NCBI RefSeq assembly: GCF_947503125.1
Contig: NZ_CANNCR010000012.1
Span: 1 to 64,000 of the forward strand
Length of the DNA stretch: 64,000 nt
Source of the DNA: an uncultured Metabacillus sp.
GTDB lineage: Bacteria; Bacillota; Bacilli; Bacillales; Bacillaceae
Reading direction: 5' to 3'
The notes under the pieces were generated by a model. That model searched no databases. It saw nothing but the letters and a program-made list of their open reading frames with translations, and was not told where the DNA came from. Both the position numbers and the translations under genes were made by a program. Below, piece by piece: positions 7,190 through 15,424 of this stretch. Position 1 is the first letter of the stretch. Every line of letters starts with the position of its first letter.

Positions 7190-8125
7190 ATGCATAACCA
7201 TAACGAACATTCTCGTTTTCATATCTACTTAAGAGGCATCATTTTAATTGGTTTTACCTTGCTTATGATAAAGCTGGAGTTAACAGGGAATATAACTAAT
7301 TTTATTGCACCGAAAATGATGCCTTTCGTTTACTTTGCCATCGTTGTTTTTTTATTGCTTGGTGTGATGCAAATTTGGCGGAGCGGGTCAAAGAAGGAAG
7401 CAGGGATTGATTGTGCTTGTGGAATGGAGCATTCCAGGTCTCTTACATCTTTCCGGTCTTTCTTTGTTTATCTTCTTTTTATTATTCCAATCATAACGGG
7501 ATTTTTATTTCCGGAAGCTGTATTGGATAGTTCGGTTGCAGCAAAACGCGGGTTTAAATCGATGGCCGAAACCAAAGCTCAAGCAGATGGAACTGCTGAG
7601 CAAGAAGCCTATCTTGATCAATTGGACGAGGGTATTGGTGATAAGGTTGCACAATCGTCAAACATTCCAGATGTTCCACTTGAACACCCGGAAGGATTTG
7701 AACTGCAAGCACCTCCTGAAGATTATTATGCACAATTAGAAAAAGAAATGCTCGATATGGATATGATTTCACTCACTGAAAAAGATTATATTGCCATGAC
7801 CTCGATACTCGATCAAAACCCAAAGAAATTTGTCGGGAAAAAGGTAGAGATGATGGGCTTTGTGTACCGGGAGGATGATTTTAAGGAAGATCAATTCGTC
7901 CTTGCTAGATTTGGTCTTTCCTGCTGTGTAGCGGATGCATCTGTGTATGGAACACTCGTGACAATACCTGATGCTAAACAATTTGGTGATGATCAGTGGC
8001 TAAAAATAGAGGGGACAGTAACGACGATCAACTATCACGATTTAACCCTTCCATATATTAAGGTGACGGCAGTTGAAGAAATAGAACAGCCTGATGAGCC
8101 ATATGTGTATGAAAACTATGACTAA
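7190..8125 (+). CDS. ycgQ: TIGR03943 family membrane protein (YcgQ-like)
   Basis: Partner of the DUF318 permease. The 311-aa protein starts HNHNEHSRFH, has two N-terminal membrane segments, a cytosolic stretch with DCACGMEH (about residue 73), a third segment, then a soluble C-terminal domain with GFVYREDDF and LSCCVADASVYG (about 243), the family's conserved thiol motif. His- and Cys-rich positions fit a metal link but the function is unproven. AGAAGGAGG lies upstream of ATG 7190. It ends in a strong terminator shared with ytzI. Confidence 0.85.
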   Translation: MHNHNEHSRFHIYLRGIILIGFTLLMIKLELTGNITNFIAPKMMPFVYFAIVVFLLLGVMQIWRSGSKKEAGIDCACGMEHSRSLTSFRSFFVYLLFIIPIITGFLFPEAVLDSSVAAKRGFKSMAETKAQADGTAEQEAYLDQLDEGIGDKVAQSSNIPDVPLEHPEGFELQAPPEDYYAQLEKEMLDMDMISLTEKDYIAMTSILDQNPKKFVGKKVEMMGFVYREDDFKEDQFVLARFGLSCCVADASVYGTLVTIPDAKQFGDDQWLKIEGTVTTINYHDLTLPYIKVTAVEEIEQPDEPYVYENYD

Positions 8126-8133
8126 AATGATCA

Positions 8134-8179
8134 ATAGAAAAAGCACGTTTACTCTCGCGATGTGCCTTTTCTATTTTTT
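8134..8179. terminator. terminator after ycgQ-like gene
   Basis: AATAGAAAAAGCAC pairs with GTGCCTTTTCTATT (8162-8175), followed by a T run. It probably also serves the convergent ytzI. Confidence 0.8.
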
Positions 8180-8190
8180 TCATTAAAGGC

Positions 8191-8352
8191 CTATTTTTCT
8201 TTTTCGCTCTCTGTTTCATTTCCCGGCAGATCATCAAGCTTTTTAACAGGATCAACTGTGTGTTTATATTGATACGCTTTGCTTGTCGTTAAAACACTTA
8301 ATAACAGAACAATAATGACGATGACAACACAGATAATTAAGATGGTTTTCAT
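8191..8352 (-). CDS. ytzI: YtzI family small membrane protein
   Basis: 53-aa protein with one N-terminal membrane segment (MKTILIICVVIVIIVLLLSV), then TTSKAYQYKHTVDP and an acidic tail. ATG 8352 has AAAGGAG 6 nt upstream and is preferred to the longer frame. The TSKAYQYKH motif and neighbourhood with dps and ytkD fit B. subtilis YtzI, whose function is unknown. Confidence 0.78.
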   Translation of the reverse strand: MKTILIICVVIVIIVLLLSVLTTSKAYQYKHTVDPVKKLDDLPGNETESEKEK

Positions 8353-8519
8353 TATGACTCCTTTCGCACTAAATAGAGGGTAAAAATAGATAATTTCAAC
8401 AACTATCATTTTAACATGAAGAATCTTTTCGGTTAAATATGGATAATTAGATAAAATAAAATGTTTTGGAGAAGACTATTTAGGGTAAATAACTACTAGA
8501 ATGAAAAGGAGGATTTTTT

Positions 8520-8960
8520 ATGTCAGAAAAATTAATTAAAACCGTCAATAAACAAGTAGCAAACTGGACAGTGCTTTATGTCAAACTACATAATTACCAT
8601 TGGTTTGTTAAAGGAGAAAATTTCTTCACACTTCACGAAAAGTTCGAGGAGTTTTACAATGAAGCAGCCGTTCATATTGATGAATTGGCAGAACGTCTTT
8701 TAGCGTTGGAGGGAGCTCCTGTTGCAACGATGAAGGAATGTTTAGAACTTTCATCAGTTAAAGAAGCTGAAGGAAAAGAAACAGCACAACAAATGGTTCA
8801 ATCTATTTATGAAGATTTTTCTCAACTTGCAGAAGAATTAAAAGAAGGTATGGATCTTGCAGCAGAGGTCGGAGATGAAACAACCGGAGATATGCTATTA
8901 GCGATCCACCAAAGCTTGGAGAAACATAATTGGATGCTTAAATCATTCTTAGGCAAATAA
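8520..8960 (+). CDS. dps: Dps family DNA-protecting ferritin
   Basis: Mini-ferritin that oxidises and stores iron and protects DNA under stress, as a cytoplasmic dodecamer. The 146 residues include the inter-subunit ferroxidase motif: [20 protein letters not shown] with His and Glu ligands, followed by [14 protein letters not shown] (Asp/Glu ligands). Length is usual. GGAGG lies 8 nt before ATG 8520. It is monocistronic with its own terminator. In B. subtilis the ytkB/dps gene is sigma-B controlled; no such promoter was recognised here with confidence. Confidence 0.95.
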   Translation: MSEKLIKTVNKQVANWTVLYVKLHNYHWFVKGENFFTLHEKFEEFYNEAAVHIDELAERLLALEGAPVATMKECLELSSVKEAEGKETAQQMVQSIYEDFSQLAEELKEGMDLAAEVGDETTGDMLLAIHQSLEKHNWMLKSFLGK

Positions 8961-8970
8961 GAATAATAAG

Positions 8971-9009
8971 AAAGGGTTAGTCCACTAAAAAACGGGGACT
9001 GACCCTTTT
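8971..9009 (+). terminator. dps terminator
   Basis: AAAGGGTTAGTCC (8971-8983) pairs with GGACTGACCCTTTT (8996-9009). The AAGGGT/ACCCTT outer stem recurs in the terminators after metK and ytwF. Confidence 0.82.
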
Positions 9010-9016
9010 CGTGTGA

Positions 9017-9229
9017 TTAATACTCTTTCTCAGCCAATTCCTCTGTCAGCTTCTCAGTTAAATAAGGAGTGATTAAGGATTGTAAATCATGATCAGATAA
9101 ATGGTGAATCCATGAAAGAATCTCTGGTTTATTTGTTTTGCTAATGATTGATTGTACATACGCTTTGACATCTTCTTCATCTGCCCGAAATTTTTCTATT
9201 TCAAGATGTTTAATCAAATCATGATCCAT
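9017..9229 (-). CDS. conserved hypothetical protein, DUF6154-like
   Basis: 70-aa acidic, helical protein (MDHDLIKHLEIEKF; DEEDVKAYVQSI; LSDHDLQSLITPYLTEKL). The pattern resembles small Bacillus proteins annotated DUF6154, but I am not certain of the family. The frame is flanked by the dps terminator and faces away from the gene at 9381. AGGTTGGAT lies upstream of its start. No catalytic motif is visible. Confidence 0.65.
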   Translation of the reverse strand: MDHDLIKHLEIEKFRADEEDVKAYVQSIISKTNKPEILSWIHHLSDHDLQSLITPYLTEKLTEELAEKEY

Positions 9230-9380
9230 AGGCTTAATCCAACCTCCATCATAAACTCCATTTTAAGTTACTTTTAATTTCTCTCATCGTTAATAAACTA
9301 TGCATAAACAGAAAGAATTGAATAAATTATCCATTGGGTACAAAAAATAATCAAAGGAAAAAGTGAAGGAGCTGTCATCG

Positions 9381-9713
9381 ATGGAAAATTCGAAAAAAAC
9401 GTATTATATTACCGTTGCCCAAGGCGAGATTTCTCAACTTAGCACTGCTTCTCCTTGGGACTTTAAGATTGAAGCAACAGATGATGAAATTATTAAACTG
9501 CGACAATATTTTGATGAAGTATATTCAGCAGATATAAAAGGTTTTTATCGTGCTCATACTCCATATGTCCAGTATCATTATGATCGTGAAAACGATGAAA
9601 TTGATGATACAAATCAAAAAATCTATCGCATGATCTATGAGCTTGGAGATGAGGAAGCGAAGGAGCATATACGCACACAAGGACTTATGTCGAGAATCGA
9701 AGAACAAGAATAA
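9381..9713 (+). CDS. conserved hypothetical protein
   Basis: 110-aa soluble protein starting MENSKKTYYITVAQGEISQ, with SPWDFKIEATDDEI, FFDEVYS-like segments, YVQYHYDRENDE and YRMIYELGDEEAKEHI. The combination is conserved in Bacillaceae proteins of unknown role. ATG 9381 is chosen over the upstream GTG because AAGGAG lies 9 nt before it. No membrane segment or catalytic motif is visible. It precedes ytkD by about 110 bp. Confidence 0.75.
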   Translation: MENSKKTYYITVAQGEISQLSTASPWDFKIEATDDEIIKLRQYFDEVYSADIKGFYRAHTPYVQYHYDRENDEIDDTNQKIYRMIYELGDEEAKEHIRTQGLMSRIEEQE

Positions 9714-9824
9714 ACCTTATACATGGATTATACATTGTGATAAGATTTAAAAAGGTATTGTTCACTGCAGATTGGTGGTCAATGTACGTGTTTGGTATAT
9801 AAGGAGAAAATTGAGGGATTAACT

Positions 9825-10295
9825 ATGTATCGGTTTTTTGATTATTATCACAATGAAGTTCATTTATCATTTGAGGATCACCCATTTTCAACAAACCCGA
9901 AGCATGTTTGGGTTATATGTCGATACGAAAATAAATGGCTGTTAACAAAACACTCAGATCGCGGCTATGAGTTTCCAGGCGGGAAGGTAGAAGCAAATGA
10001 AACAGCAGTAGCAGCAGCAATTCGAGAGGTTAAAGAAGAGACGGGCGGTATCGTTGAGACAATCAATTATATCGGTCAGTACAAAGTGGCTGGTAAAGAG
10101 CGAACGATCGTAAAAAATATTTATTACGCGATCATTAGTGAGTTAATTAAGCAGGAAGGCTATTTTGAGACATATGGTCCTTTCTTATTGGATGAGATAC
10201 CAGAAGGAGTTCAGAAGGACAGAAGGTATAGCTTCATTATGAAGGATGAAGTGCTGCAAAGAAGTCTGATGGAAATTAAGAAAAGGTTTTTATGA
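9825..10295 (+). CDS. ytkD: NUDIX nucleoside triphosphatase YtkD
   Basis: Housecleaning NUDIX hydrolase; the B. subtilis protein hydrolyses 8-oxo-dGTP/8-oxo-GTP and has also been linked to RNA pyrophosphohydrolase activity. The Nudix box is complete: G-G-K-V-E at about residue 52, then [12 protein letters not shown] with REVKEE as the metal-binding core. Flanking motifs [15 protein letters not shown] and [18 protein letters not shown] are typical of YtkD. ATG 9825 ([12 protein letters not shown]) gives 156 residues and is preceded by GAGGGA; the upstream TTG-started extension is not conserved. Confidence 0.93.
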   Translation: MYRFFDYYHNEVHLSFEDHPFSTNPKHVWVICRYENKWLLTKHSDRGYEFPGGKVEANETAVAAAIREVKEETGGIVETINYIGQYKVAGKERTIVKNIYYAIISELIKQEGYFETYGPFLLDEIPEGVQKDRRYSFIMKDEVLQRSLMEIKKRFL

Positions 10296-10301
10296 AAAAA
10301 T

Positions 10302-10368
10302 AAGAGGTGACAACAACTTTCCCCTCAGGAGAAGTGTGAGGGACTATTGTATGTCAGCCTCTTTTTTC
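10302..10368. terminator. shared terminator between ytkD and ytlD
   Basis: AAGAGGTGACA (10302-10312) pairs with TGTCAGCCTCTT (10352-10363) around an inner CCCTCA/TGAGGG hairpin, then a T run. It spans the stop of the convergent ytlD. Confidence 0.75.
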
Positions 10369-11169
10369 GTTTTTAATAAATTGCTTTTCTAAAAGATCAA
10401 CACCTTGGTACATGATAGTGGCAAATACCGCAATGATAAGCAGACTTAAAAGCACTAACGTAAAATTGAAAACCTGAAAGCCATAAATAATCATATACCC
10501 AAGTCCTTTAGCTGAAACGAGAAATTCTCCGACAATAACGCCAACCCATGATAATCCAACATTCACTTTTAAAGTGGAAACGATGGTTGGAAAGGATGCT
10601 GGTAGAATAGCCTCTCTAAACAATTGAATTTTTGAAGAATCGAATGTTTTAAGAACTTTTAAGTAATTTGCATCGACCTCTTTAAATGAGGTATAGATGA
10701 CAATGGTTGTGATAATGACGGAGATAATCGTTCCCATCGCAATAATGGAAACAAATCCGGGGCCTAATGCCACAATCAAAATCGGCCCGAGGGCTACCTT
10801 TGGCATGGCGTTTAATATGACGAGATAAGGATCTAAAATCTTTGAGAGGCGATTAGACCACCATAAAATGGCAGCAAGTAAAGCGCCAAGAAATGTTCCC
10901 AAAATGAACCCGAAAACTGTTTCAAATAAAGTTACTCCGATATGAGGCAAAAGGGTTCCGTCATTTAACTTTGTTATAAATAATGCCCATATTTTTGAGG
11001 GATAGCTAAATAACAGCGGGTCAACCCATTCTCTTCTCCCTGCAATTTCCCATAATCCAAAGAAACAGATAAAAATGAGAATTTGATAAAATTGCACCCA
11101 CTTTTTTTCCTTTTCAAGGCCGCGTTTGTAGCTTTTGTGAAGGTGTTCAATTGTTTCATTTGATTTCAA
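10354..11169 (-). CDS. ytlD: ABC transporter permease (YtlD)
   Basis: Inner-membrane subunit of the ytlA-ytlC-ytlD importer, of the SsuC/TauC/ThiX type with six membrane segments. Visible: [31 protein letters not shown] and the EAA-loop region with [16 protein letters not shown] then [15 protein letters not shown]. Start TTG 11169 is proposed: AAGGAG lies 10 nt upstream, translation would overlap the end of ytlC by 14 nt, and the protein begins near where B. subtilis YtlD does; the longer ATG-started frame runs deep into ytlC. Confidence 0.88.
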   Translation of the reverse strand: MKSNETIEHLHKSYKRGLEKEKKWVQFYQILIFICFFGLWEIAGRREWVDPLLFSYPSKIWALFITKLNDGTLLPHIGVTLFETVFGFILGTFLGALLAAILWWSNRLSKILDPYLVILNAMPKVALGPILIVALGPGFVSIIAMGTIISVIITTIVIYTSFKEVDANYLKVLKTFDSSKIQLFREAILPASFPTIVSTLKVNVGLSWVGVIVGEFLVSAKGLGYMIIYGFQVFNFTLVLLSLLIIAVFATIMYQGVDLLEKQFIKNEKRG

Positions 11170-11926
11170 GCTGGTCCAACTCCTTCCATATTTGCTGAAA
11201 TAGTGTTGAAAATGAAGGGTGTTGTCTAGCATCAAACGGCGTTAATTTTCTTAGTTCCTTTGGTACTAAATAGGTTCTGTTAATTCTTCCCGGCTTAGCT
11301 GAAAAAACGAAGATACGGTCACTCATCGCGATTGCTTCACCAATGTCATGAGTAACAAGCAGTGCTGTTTTCTGATAATCCTTTAACGTTTGCCAAACGA
11401 GATCCTCTAACCGTAACTTTGTTTGGTAATCCAATGCTGAAAAAGGCTCATCAAGCAAAAGAATTCTTGGGTTTGTCGCCAATGTTCTTACAAGAGCAGC
11501 TCTTTGCCTCATCCCTCCGGATAATTGACTTGGATACTGGTGCTCTACATTTTCTAGGCCCATTTCCTTTAAAAGGGATAAGGTGTTTTTTTTCGTTTCT
11601 TCTGTTTTTTGTCCGATAATTTTTAAACCTAATGTGACGTTTTCCTCAATGGTTTTCCAAGGAAAGAGATAATCCTGCTGCAGCATATAACCAATAATGG
11701 TCTCAGGCTTTGTAATGATTTTATTAGCAATTTTTACAGTACCCTCAACAGGTTTGATTAACCCAGCAATAATTGATAAAAGCGTGGTTTTTCCACAGCC
11801 GCTTGGGCCCAGGAAGGAGACAAACTCTCCTTCCTCAACGCTGAGCCTTATATCCTCAAGGGCAACAGTAGCTGATTCCTTTGTAAAATACACATGATGT
11901 ACATGTTCTACTGTTAAAAATGACAT
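11156..11926 (-). CDS. ytlC: ABC transporter ATP-binding protein (YtlC)
   Basis: Energises the ytlA-C-D importer. Walker [10 protein letters not shown] (about residue 42), Q-loop [10 protein letters not shown], signature [15 protein letters not shown], Walker [13 protein letters not shown] and switch His in LVTHDIGEA are all present, in the SsuB/TauB/nitrate subfamily. ATG 11926 has GGAGG 7 nt upstream. It follows ytlA by 15 bp and overlaps ytlD, so the three genes form one operon. Aliphatic sulfonate, nitrate/taurine-like or pyrimidine substrates are possible; the sequence does not decide. Confidence 0.92.
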   Translation of the reverse strand: MSFLTVEHVHHVYFTKESATVALEDIRLSVEEGEFVSFLGPSGCGKTTLLSIIAGLIKPVEGTVKIANKIITKPETIIGYMLQQDYLFPWKTIEENVTLGLKIIGQKTEETKKNTLSLLKEMGLENVEHQYPSQLSGGMRQRAALVRTLATNPRILLLDEPFSALDYQTKLRLEDLVWQTLKDYQKTALLVTHDIGEAIAMSDRIFVFSAKPGRINRTYLVPKELRKLTPFDARQHPSFSTLFQQIWKELDQLEIK

Positions 11927-11941
11927 GATCAACCCTCCTTG

Positions 11942-12928
11942 CTATTCGACTACTTCCTCAGCATATGTGTTGTTTACTAGTGTGTCATGACTAATGCGGG
12001 CTGGAAGCTCTCCTGCTTCTTCCATAATATTTTGAAGATTTTCCCACTCTTCTTCATCTAGGATTGGATCTGTAGCGAAGGAGCCTTGTGTTTTATAGCG
12101 ATCTACCACAGTTTCGATGAGCTCGAGTTCCGTATCTTCAAATTGCGGAGCGATTGATTTTGCAATTTCAGCAGCACTTTTTTCTTGAACCCATTGCTGT
12201 GCTTTATAGATCGCTGCAGTAAATTTTCTAGCAGCACTTTCATTTTCTTTAAGAAAGCTTTCTTTACTCATAAACGTTGTGTAAGGGACCTTTCCCGACT
12301 CAGTACCAAAGGAGGCAACGATGTGACCAGTTCCTTCTTTCTCAAAGATGCTTGCCGTCGGTTCAAATAATTGAACAAAATCGCCTGTACCTGAAGCAAA
12401 GGCGCTTGGAATATTGGCAAAGTCAATGTTTTGAATTAAGTTGAGATCTGTTTTTGGATCTATTTGATGCTGTTTTAACACATATTCACCGACCATTTGC
12501 GGCATGCCGCCTTTACGCTGCCCTAAAAACGAACTGCCCTTTAATTGATCCCAATCAAAATTGTCGATTTTTTCACGGCTTACAAGGAAGGTGCCATCAG
12601 TCTGTGTGAGCTGAGCAAAGTTTATAACAGAGTCATTTGAGCCTTGTGCATGAACATATATCGATGTTTCAGAGCCAACAAGAGCGATATCGGCACCATC
12701 TGAAAGCAACGTAGTCATCGTTTTATCTCCACCCCAGGTAGTCGTCAATTCGACATCAAGACCTTCCTCTTCAAAAAAGCCTTCTGCAATTGCGACATAT
12801 AAAGGGGCATAAAAAATCGAATGTGTTACTTCAGCAAGCTTAATTTTCTCCGGGCTGTTTTGATTACATGCTGAAAGTGGTAAAACCAGGATAAGAGAAA
12901 GACATACCAACAGCAGCCATTTTTTCAT
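11942..12928 (-). CDS. ytlA: ABC transporter substrate-binding lipoprotein, NMT1/SsuA-like (YtlA)
   Basis: 328-aa lipoprotein that captures the substrate for YtlCD. The signal peptide ends in lipobox LSAC. The mature part has features of the NMT1/THI5-SsuA fold: IFYAPLYVAIAEGFFEEEGLDVEL near the N-terminus and GSETSIYVHAQGS. First gene of the operon; ATG 12928 follows GGAGG by 8 nt. No TPP riboswitch or S-box is visible in the 200 bp upstream, so thiamine-precursor or sulfonate control is not supported here. Confidence 0.9.
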   Translation of the reverse strand: MKKWLLLVCLSLILVLPLSACNQNSPEKIKLAEVTHSIFYAPLYVAIAEGFFEEEGLDVELTTTWGGDKTMTTLLSDGADIALVGSETSIYVHAQGSNDSVINFAQLTQTDGTFLVSREKIDNFDWDQLKGSSFLGQRKGGMPQMVGEYVLKQHQIDPKTDLNLIQNIDFANIPSAFASGTGDFVQLFEPTASIFEKEGTGHIVASFGTESGKVPYTTFMSKESFLKENESAARKFTAAIYKAQQWVQEKSAAEIAKSIAPQFEDTELELIETVVDRYKTQGSFATDPILDEEEWENLQNIMEEAGELPARISHDTLVNNTYAEEVVE

Positions 12929-13137
12929 GTTGCTAACCTCCTAGATGCAATGCATCAATAATTTTTAATAAAATAGAAACGGTGATGGGTGAAATAAGCA
13001 GAATATGAACTACTGATAATTTATGAAAGTTGAAAAAATGTGTGAATGCCTATTATTTATTTATTTAGTAACGCTGCTGTTTTGGGTATGTTAGTAAAAT
13101 AAGATTGATTTTAAAGATGGAAAGAGTGAAGAATTAG

Positions 13138-13917
13138 ATGAACGGTGAAATCATTAGTAAAGTGAAATATCCCTCTCCAAATCCAGCTATTCAGCTTTGG
13201 TTGGTTACATATGTGTCCGATCATTTAAAAGTAAAGGGACTATTGGCAGAACCAATTGCATCAGGCTGTTATGATGGACTTCTCTATTTGCGAGGCGGTA
13301 TTAAAAATGTAGGGATGGTTAGGATTGGACGAATTATTCAGTTCGCCTCAGAAGGCTTTGTTGTTATGGCACCATTTTATCGCGGCAATCAAGGCGGTGA
13401 AGGAAATGAAGATTTTGCTGGTGATGATCGGTATGATGCCATCTCTGCGATCGACCTTTTAAAAAGACATCCTAAGGTGAATCAAGACCGTATCCATTTA
13501 TTTGGATTTTCAAGAGGTGGTGTGATGGCGTTATTAGCTGGAATACTAGCCGAAAACATCCGCTCAGTTGTCACATGGGGCGGTGTTTCCGATATGTTTT
13601 TAACTTATTCTGAGCGAGTGGATTTACGTAGAATGATGAAAAGAGTTATTGGCGGCACACCTGCAAAAGTTCCGGATCGATATATGTGGAGAACACCTTT
13701 GTATGAATTAGAAAAAATGACTGCACCTGTATTAATTATACACGGGGTGAAGGATAAAAATGTCTCTGTTGAGCATTCATACAGACTTGAAAAGCGATTA
13801 AAGGAATTAAATAAAAAAGTTGAAAGCTGGTACTTCAAGGAATTTACTCATTATTTTCCACCGAAAATTAATCGTGAGACATTACATAGGCTTTGCACAT
13901 GGATGAAAAAACAATAA
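13138..13917 (+). CDS. ytmA: alpha/beta hydrolase, prolyl oligopeptidase-like (YtmA)
   Basis: Serine hydrolase of 259 residues. The nucleophile elbow is GFSRGG (Ser at about 126), with YLRGGIKNVG as an oxyanion-type segment, APFYRGNQGGEGNEDFAGDD, catalytic Asp in HGVKDKNVS and His in FTHYFPP. The fold matches the DUF1100/POP-like group that includes B. subtilis YtmA; its substrate is unknown. No signal peptide. It is followed 70 bp later by ytmB in the same direction and the two probably share a transcript. Confidence 0.9.
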   Translation: MNGEIISKVKYPSPNPAIQLWLVTYVSDHLKVKGLLAEPIASGCYDGLLYLRGGIKNVGMVRIGRIIQFASEGFVVMAPFYRGNQGGEGNEDFAGDDRYDAISAIDLLKRHPKVNQDRIHLFGFSRGGVMALLAGILAENIRSVVTWGGVSDMFLTYSERVDLRRMMKRVIGGTPAKVPDRYMWRTPLYELEKMTAPVLIIHGVKDKNVSVEHSYRLEKRLKELNKKVESWYFKEFTHYFPPKINRETLHRLCTWMKKQ

Positions 13918-13987
13918 TGTTTTTCAAGGCCTAGACAAGATGGTATGATAAGTATAAAAGGATTTGTGATAAAGAGGAGGTTTTCTC

Positions 13988-14230
13988 ATGGGAATGCCTG
14001 TTGAATTTAATACAATGATTGTGACAAAAGGAAAAGAGCAACGTATAGAAGAAAATGTGTTTCAATTAACAAAAGAGGGATATCGAATTTATCCAATTGA
14101 TATTCCTGTAGAAGTAAGAAAAACGAAGGATGGAGAAACGACTGGGGAAGCTATTGTAGAAAAGCTTCAGCTTCATGAAAAGAAAACAGTTGTGACGTAT
14201 CGTTTAGTTGCGCTTAATTCAACAAATTAA
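13988..14230 (+). CDS. ytmB: DUF2584 family protein (YtmB)
   Basis: 80-aa small protein, MGMPVEFNTMIVTKGKEQRI, with GYRIYPIDIPVEVRKTKDG and KTVVTYRLVALN. Length and pattern match B. subtilis YtmB, unknown function. AGAGGAGG lies 8 nt before ATG 13988. Beta-rich, no membrane segment. It ends in a strong terminator. Confidence 0.87.
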   Translation: MGMPVEFNTMIVTKGKEQRIEENVFQLTKEGYRIYPIDIPVEVRKTKDGETTGEAIVEKLQLHEKKTVVTYRLVALNSTN

Positions 14231-14241
14231 AAGTAATACAT

Positions 14242-14275
14242 CCAAAAACCCAGATAGACCTCTGGGTTTTTGGTT
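14242..14275 (+). terminator. ytmB terminator
   Basis: CCAAAAACCCA (14242-14252) pairs with TGGGTTTTTGG (14263-14273), with T-rich sequence after it. Confidence 0.88.
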
Positions 14276-14318
14276 TGATTCTTCTTCAGGTTGGATGCAT
14301 TCATATAAGGAGTACTAT

Positions 14319-15104
14319 TTATTTCTTCTTTTGGTAAGACGAACTGAATTCTTCAATTATTTGATCGCCTCCTTGTTTTTTCCATTCTTCTACAGCAGCT
14401 TGGAATCCTTTTTTATCTATATCTCCTATAATATATTTGTATGTGGCATCATCAATGATTTTTTGCAGAGAAACGCTTTTTTCAATAAATGTAGGGGAGT
14501 CAAGTCCGATAGTCGGATCTTCAATTAGATACTGTTCATTGTCGGTAAATAATTCTTCAGCCTTTGCTTGTGCTTCATATGTGAAATAGCCTTTCAATCT
14601 TCCGTTCGTTTCTTCCTCGGCAATCTCTAATGTTTGTATTGGTAATACTTCCCGATCAAATAATTGTTGATCTTTAATTTGGGCCATCCCATCTTTAATT
14701 GTGTAATGTTCACCTTCAATCCCCCAATAAATTAAATTAGCCCCTTCAGGAGTCATGAGATAATCATAGAAAGCAAGGATCTTTTTTAACTCTTCCTCTG
14801 ATTTAACAGATGATTTAGGGAATAAGATGGCATTTCCATATCCAGGTAATGACCATACTGTAAATTGACCATCTGGGCCTGCAACTTGGTTGTGTACATC
14901 TAACTCAACATTAGGGTTAATATTAGCTGCATCTGTGTAAAGAGATTGTACATCTCCCATAGAACCAACATATACGCCTGCTGTTCCATTTTTAAGCATC
15001 GCTTGCTGATCTGTTTTACTTGTTACTGGGAAATCTTTATTTATGTAGCCTTTTTTATAATATCAGAATTTATATATTTTCTTAACATAGCTTGCGTTTC
15101 TGAA
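14319..15104 (-). pseudogene. extracellular solute-binding protein, C-terminal remnant
   Basis: Codes for roughly the last 240 residues of a family 1 (LplA/YtcQ-like) oligosaccharide-binding lipoprotein: GTAGVYVGSMGDVQSLY, MTPEGANLIYWGIEGEHYT and the C-terminal GFQAAVEEWKKQGGDQI. The full family has about 530 residues. Upstream of the Met at 14999 the frame stays open to a TGA at 15063-15065, but homology (GYINKDFPVTSK) shifts frame within an A6 run near 15055-15060 and continues as SETQAMLRKYINSDIIKK until repeat R3 begins at about 15105. So the gene carries a frameshift and lost its N-terminus at the repeat boundary. A paralogue of this type is intact at 40031. Confidence 0.82.
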
Positions 15105-15227
15105 TCTAGCTCCAGGCGCCATCGGCTCGAGGTCATAAGTCAAACAGGAATTGAAGGTAAAGTACACCTTCTATTCCTGTTCGCCTTATGCTTGTCGCCG
15201 ATAGGCAGGCGCCTTGCGCTTTTTTTA
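15105..15227 (+). repeat. dispersed repeat copy R3 (variant)
   Basis: Begins TCTAGCTCCAGGCGCC and ends GGCGCCTTGCGCTTTTTTT. The interior contains an inverted pair (CAGGAATTGAAGG / CCTTCTATTCCTG). It directly abuts the broken end of the solute-binding-protein remnant. Confidence 0.8.
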
Positions 15228-15274
15228 CGTGATAGGAAAGTATAAAATTCTGTACTAAGTTGTACTAAGTTTCG

Positions 15275-15424
15275 GTGTCTAGCTCCAGCGCCTATCGCCT
15301 ATCAAACTTCAGATCATCTCCCTACGATAAGTCAACATCCGCTCGCTTCGCTCACCGTGTTTCCTATATCTCAGTCGATGCTCCTCCAGTTTGTACGGCG
15401 ATGACCAAGGCGCTTGCGCATTTC
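15275..15424 (+). repeat. dispersed repeat copy R4
   Basis: Begins GTGTCTAGCTCCAGCGCC and ends AAGGCGCTTGCGCATTTC, touching the pckA stop codon (15425-15427). It is nearly identical to R2. R3 and R4 sit in tandem 47 bp apart. Confidence 0.9.

Noticed and set aside
12929-13137. TPP riboswitch upstream of the ytlA operon
   Set aside because: The thi-box core (CTGAGA ... ACCTGA) is absent.
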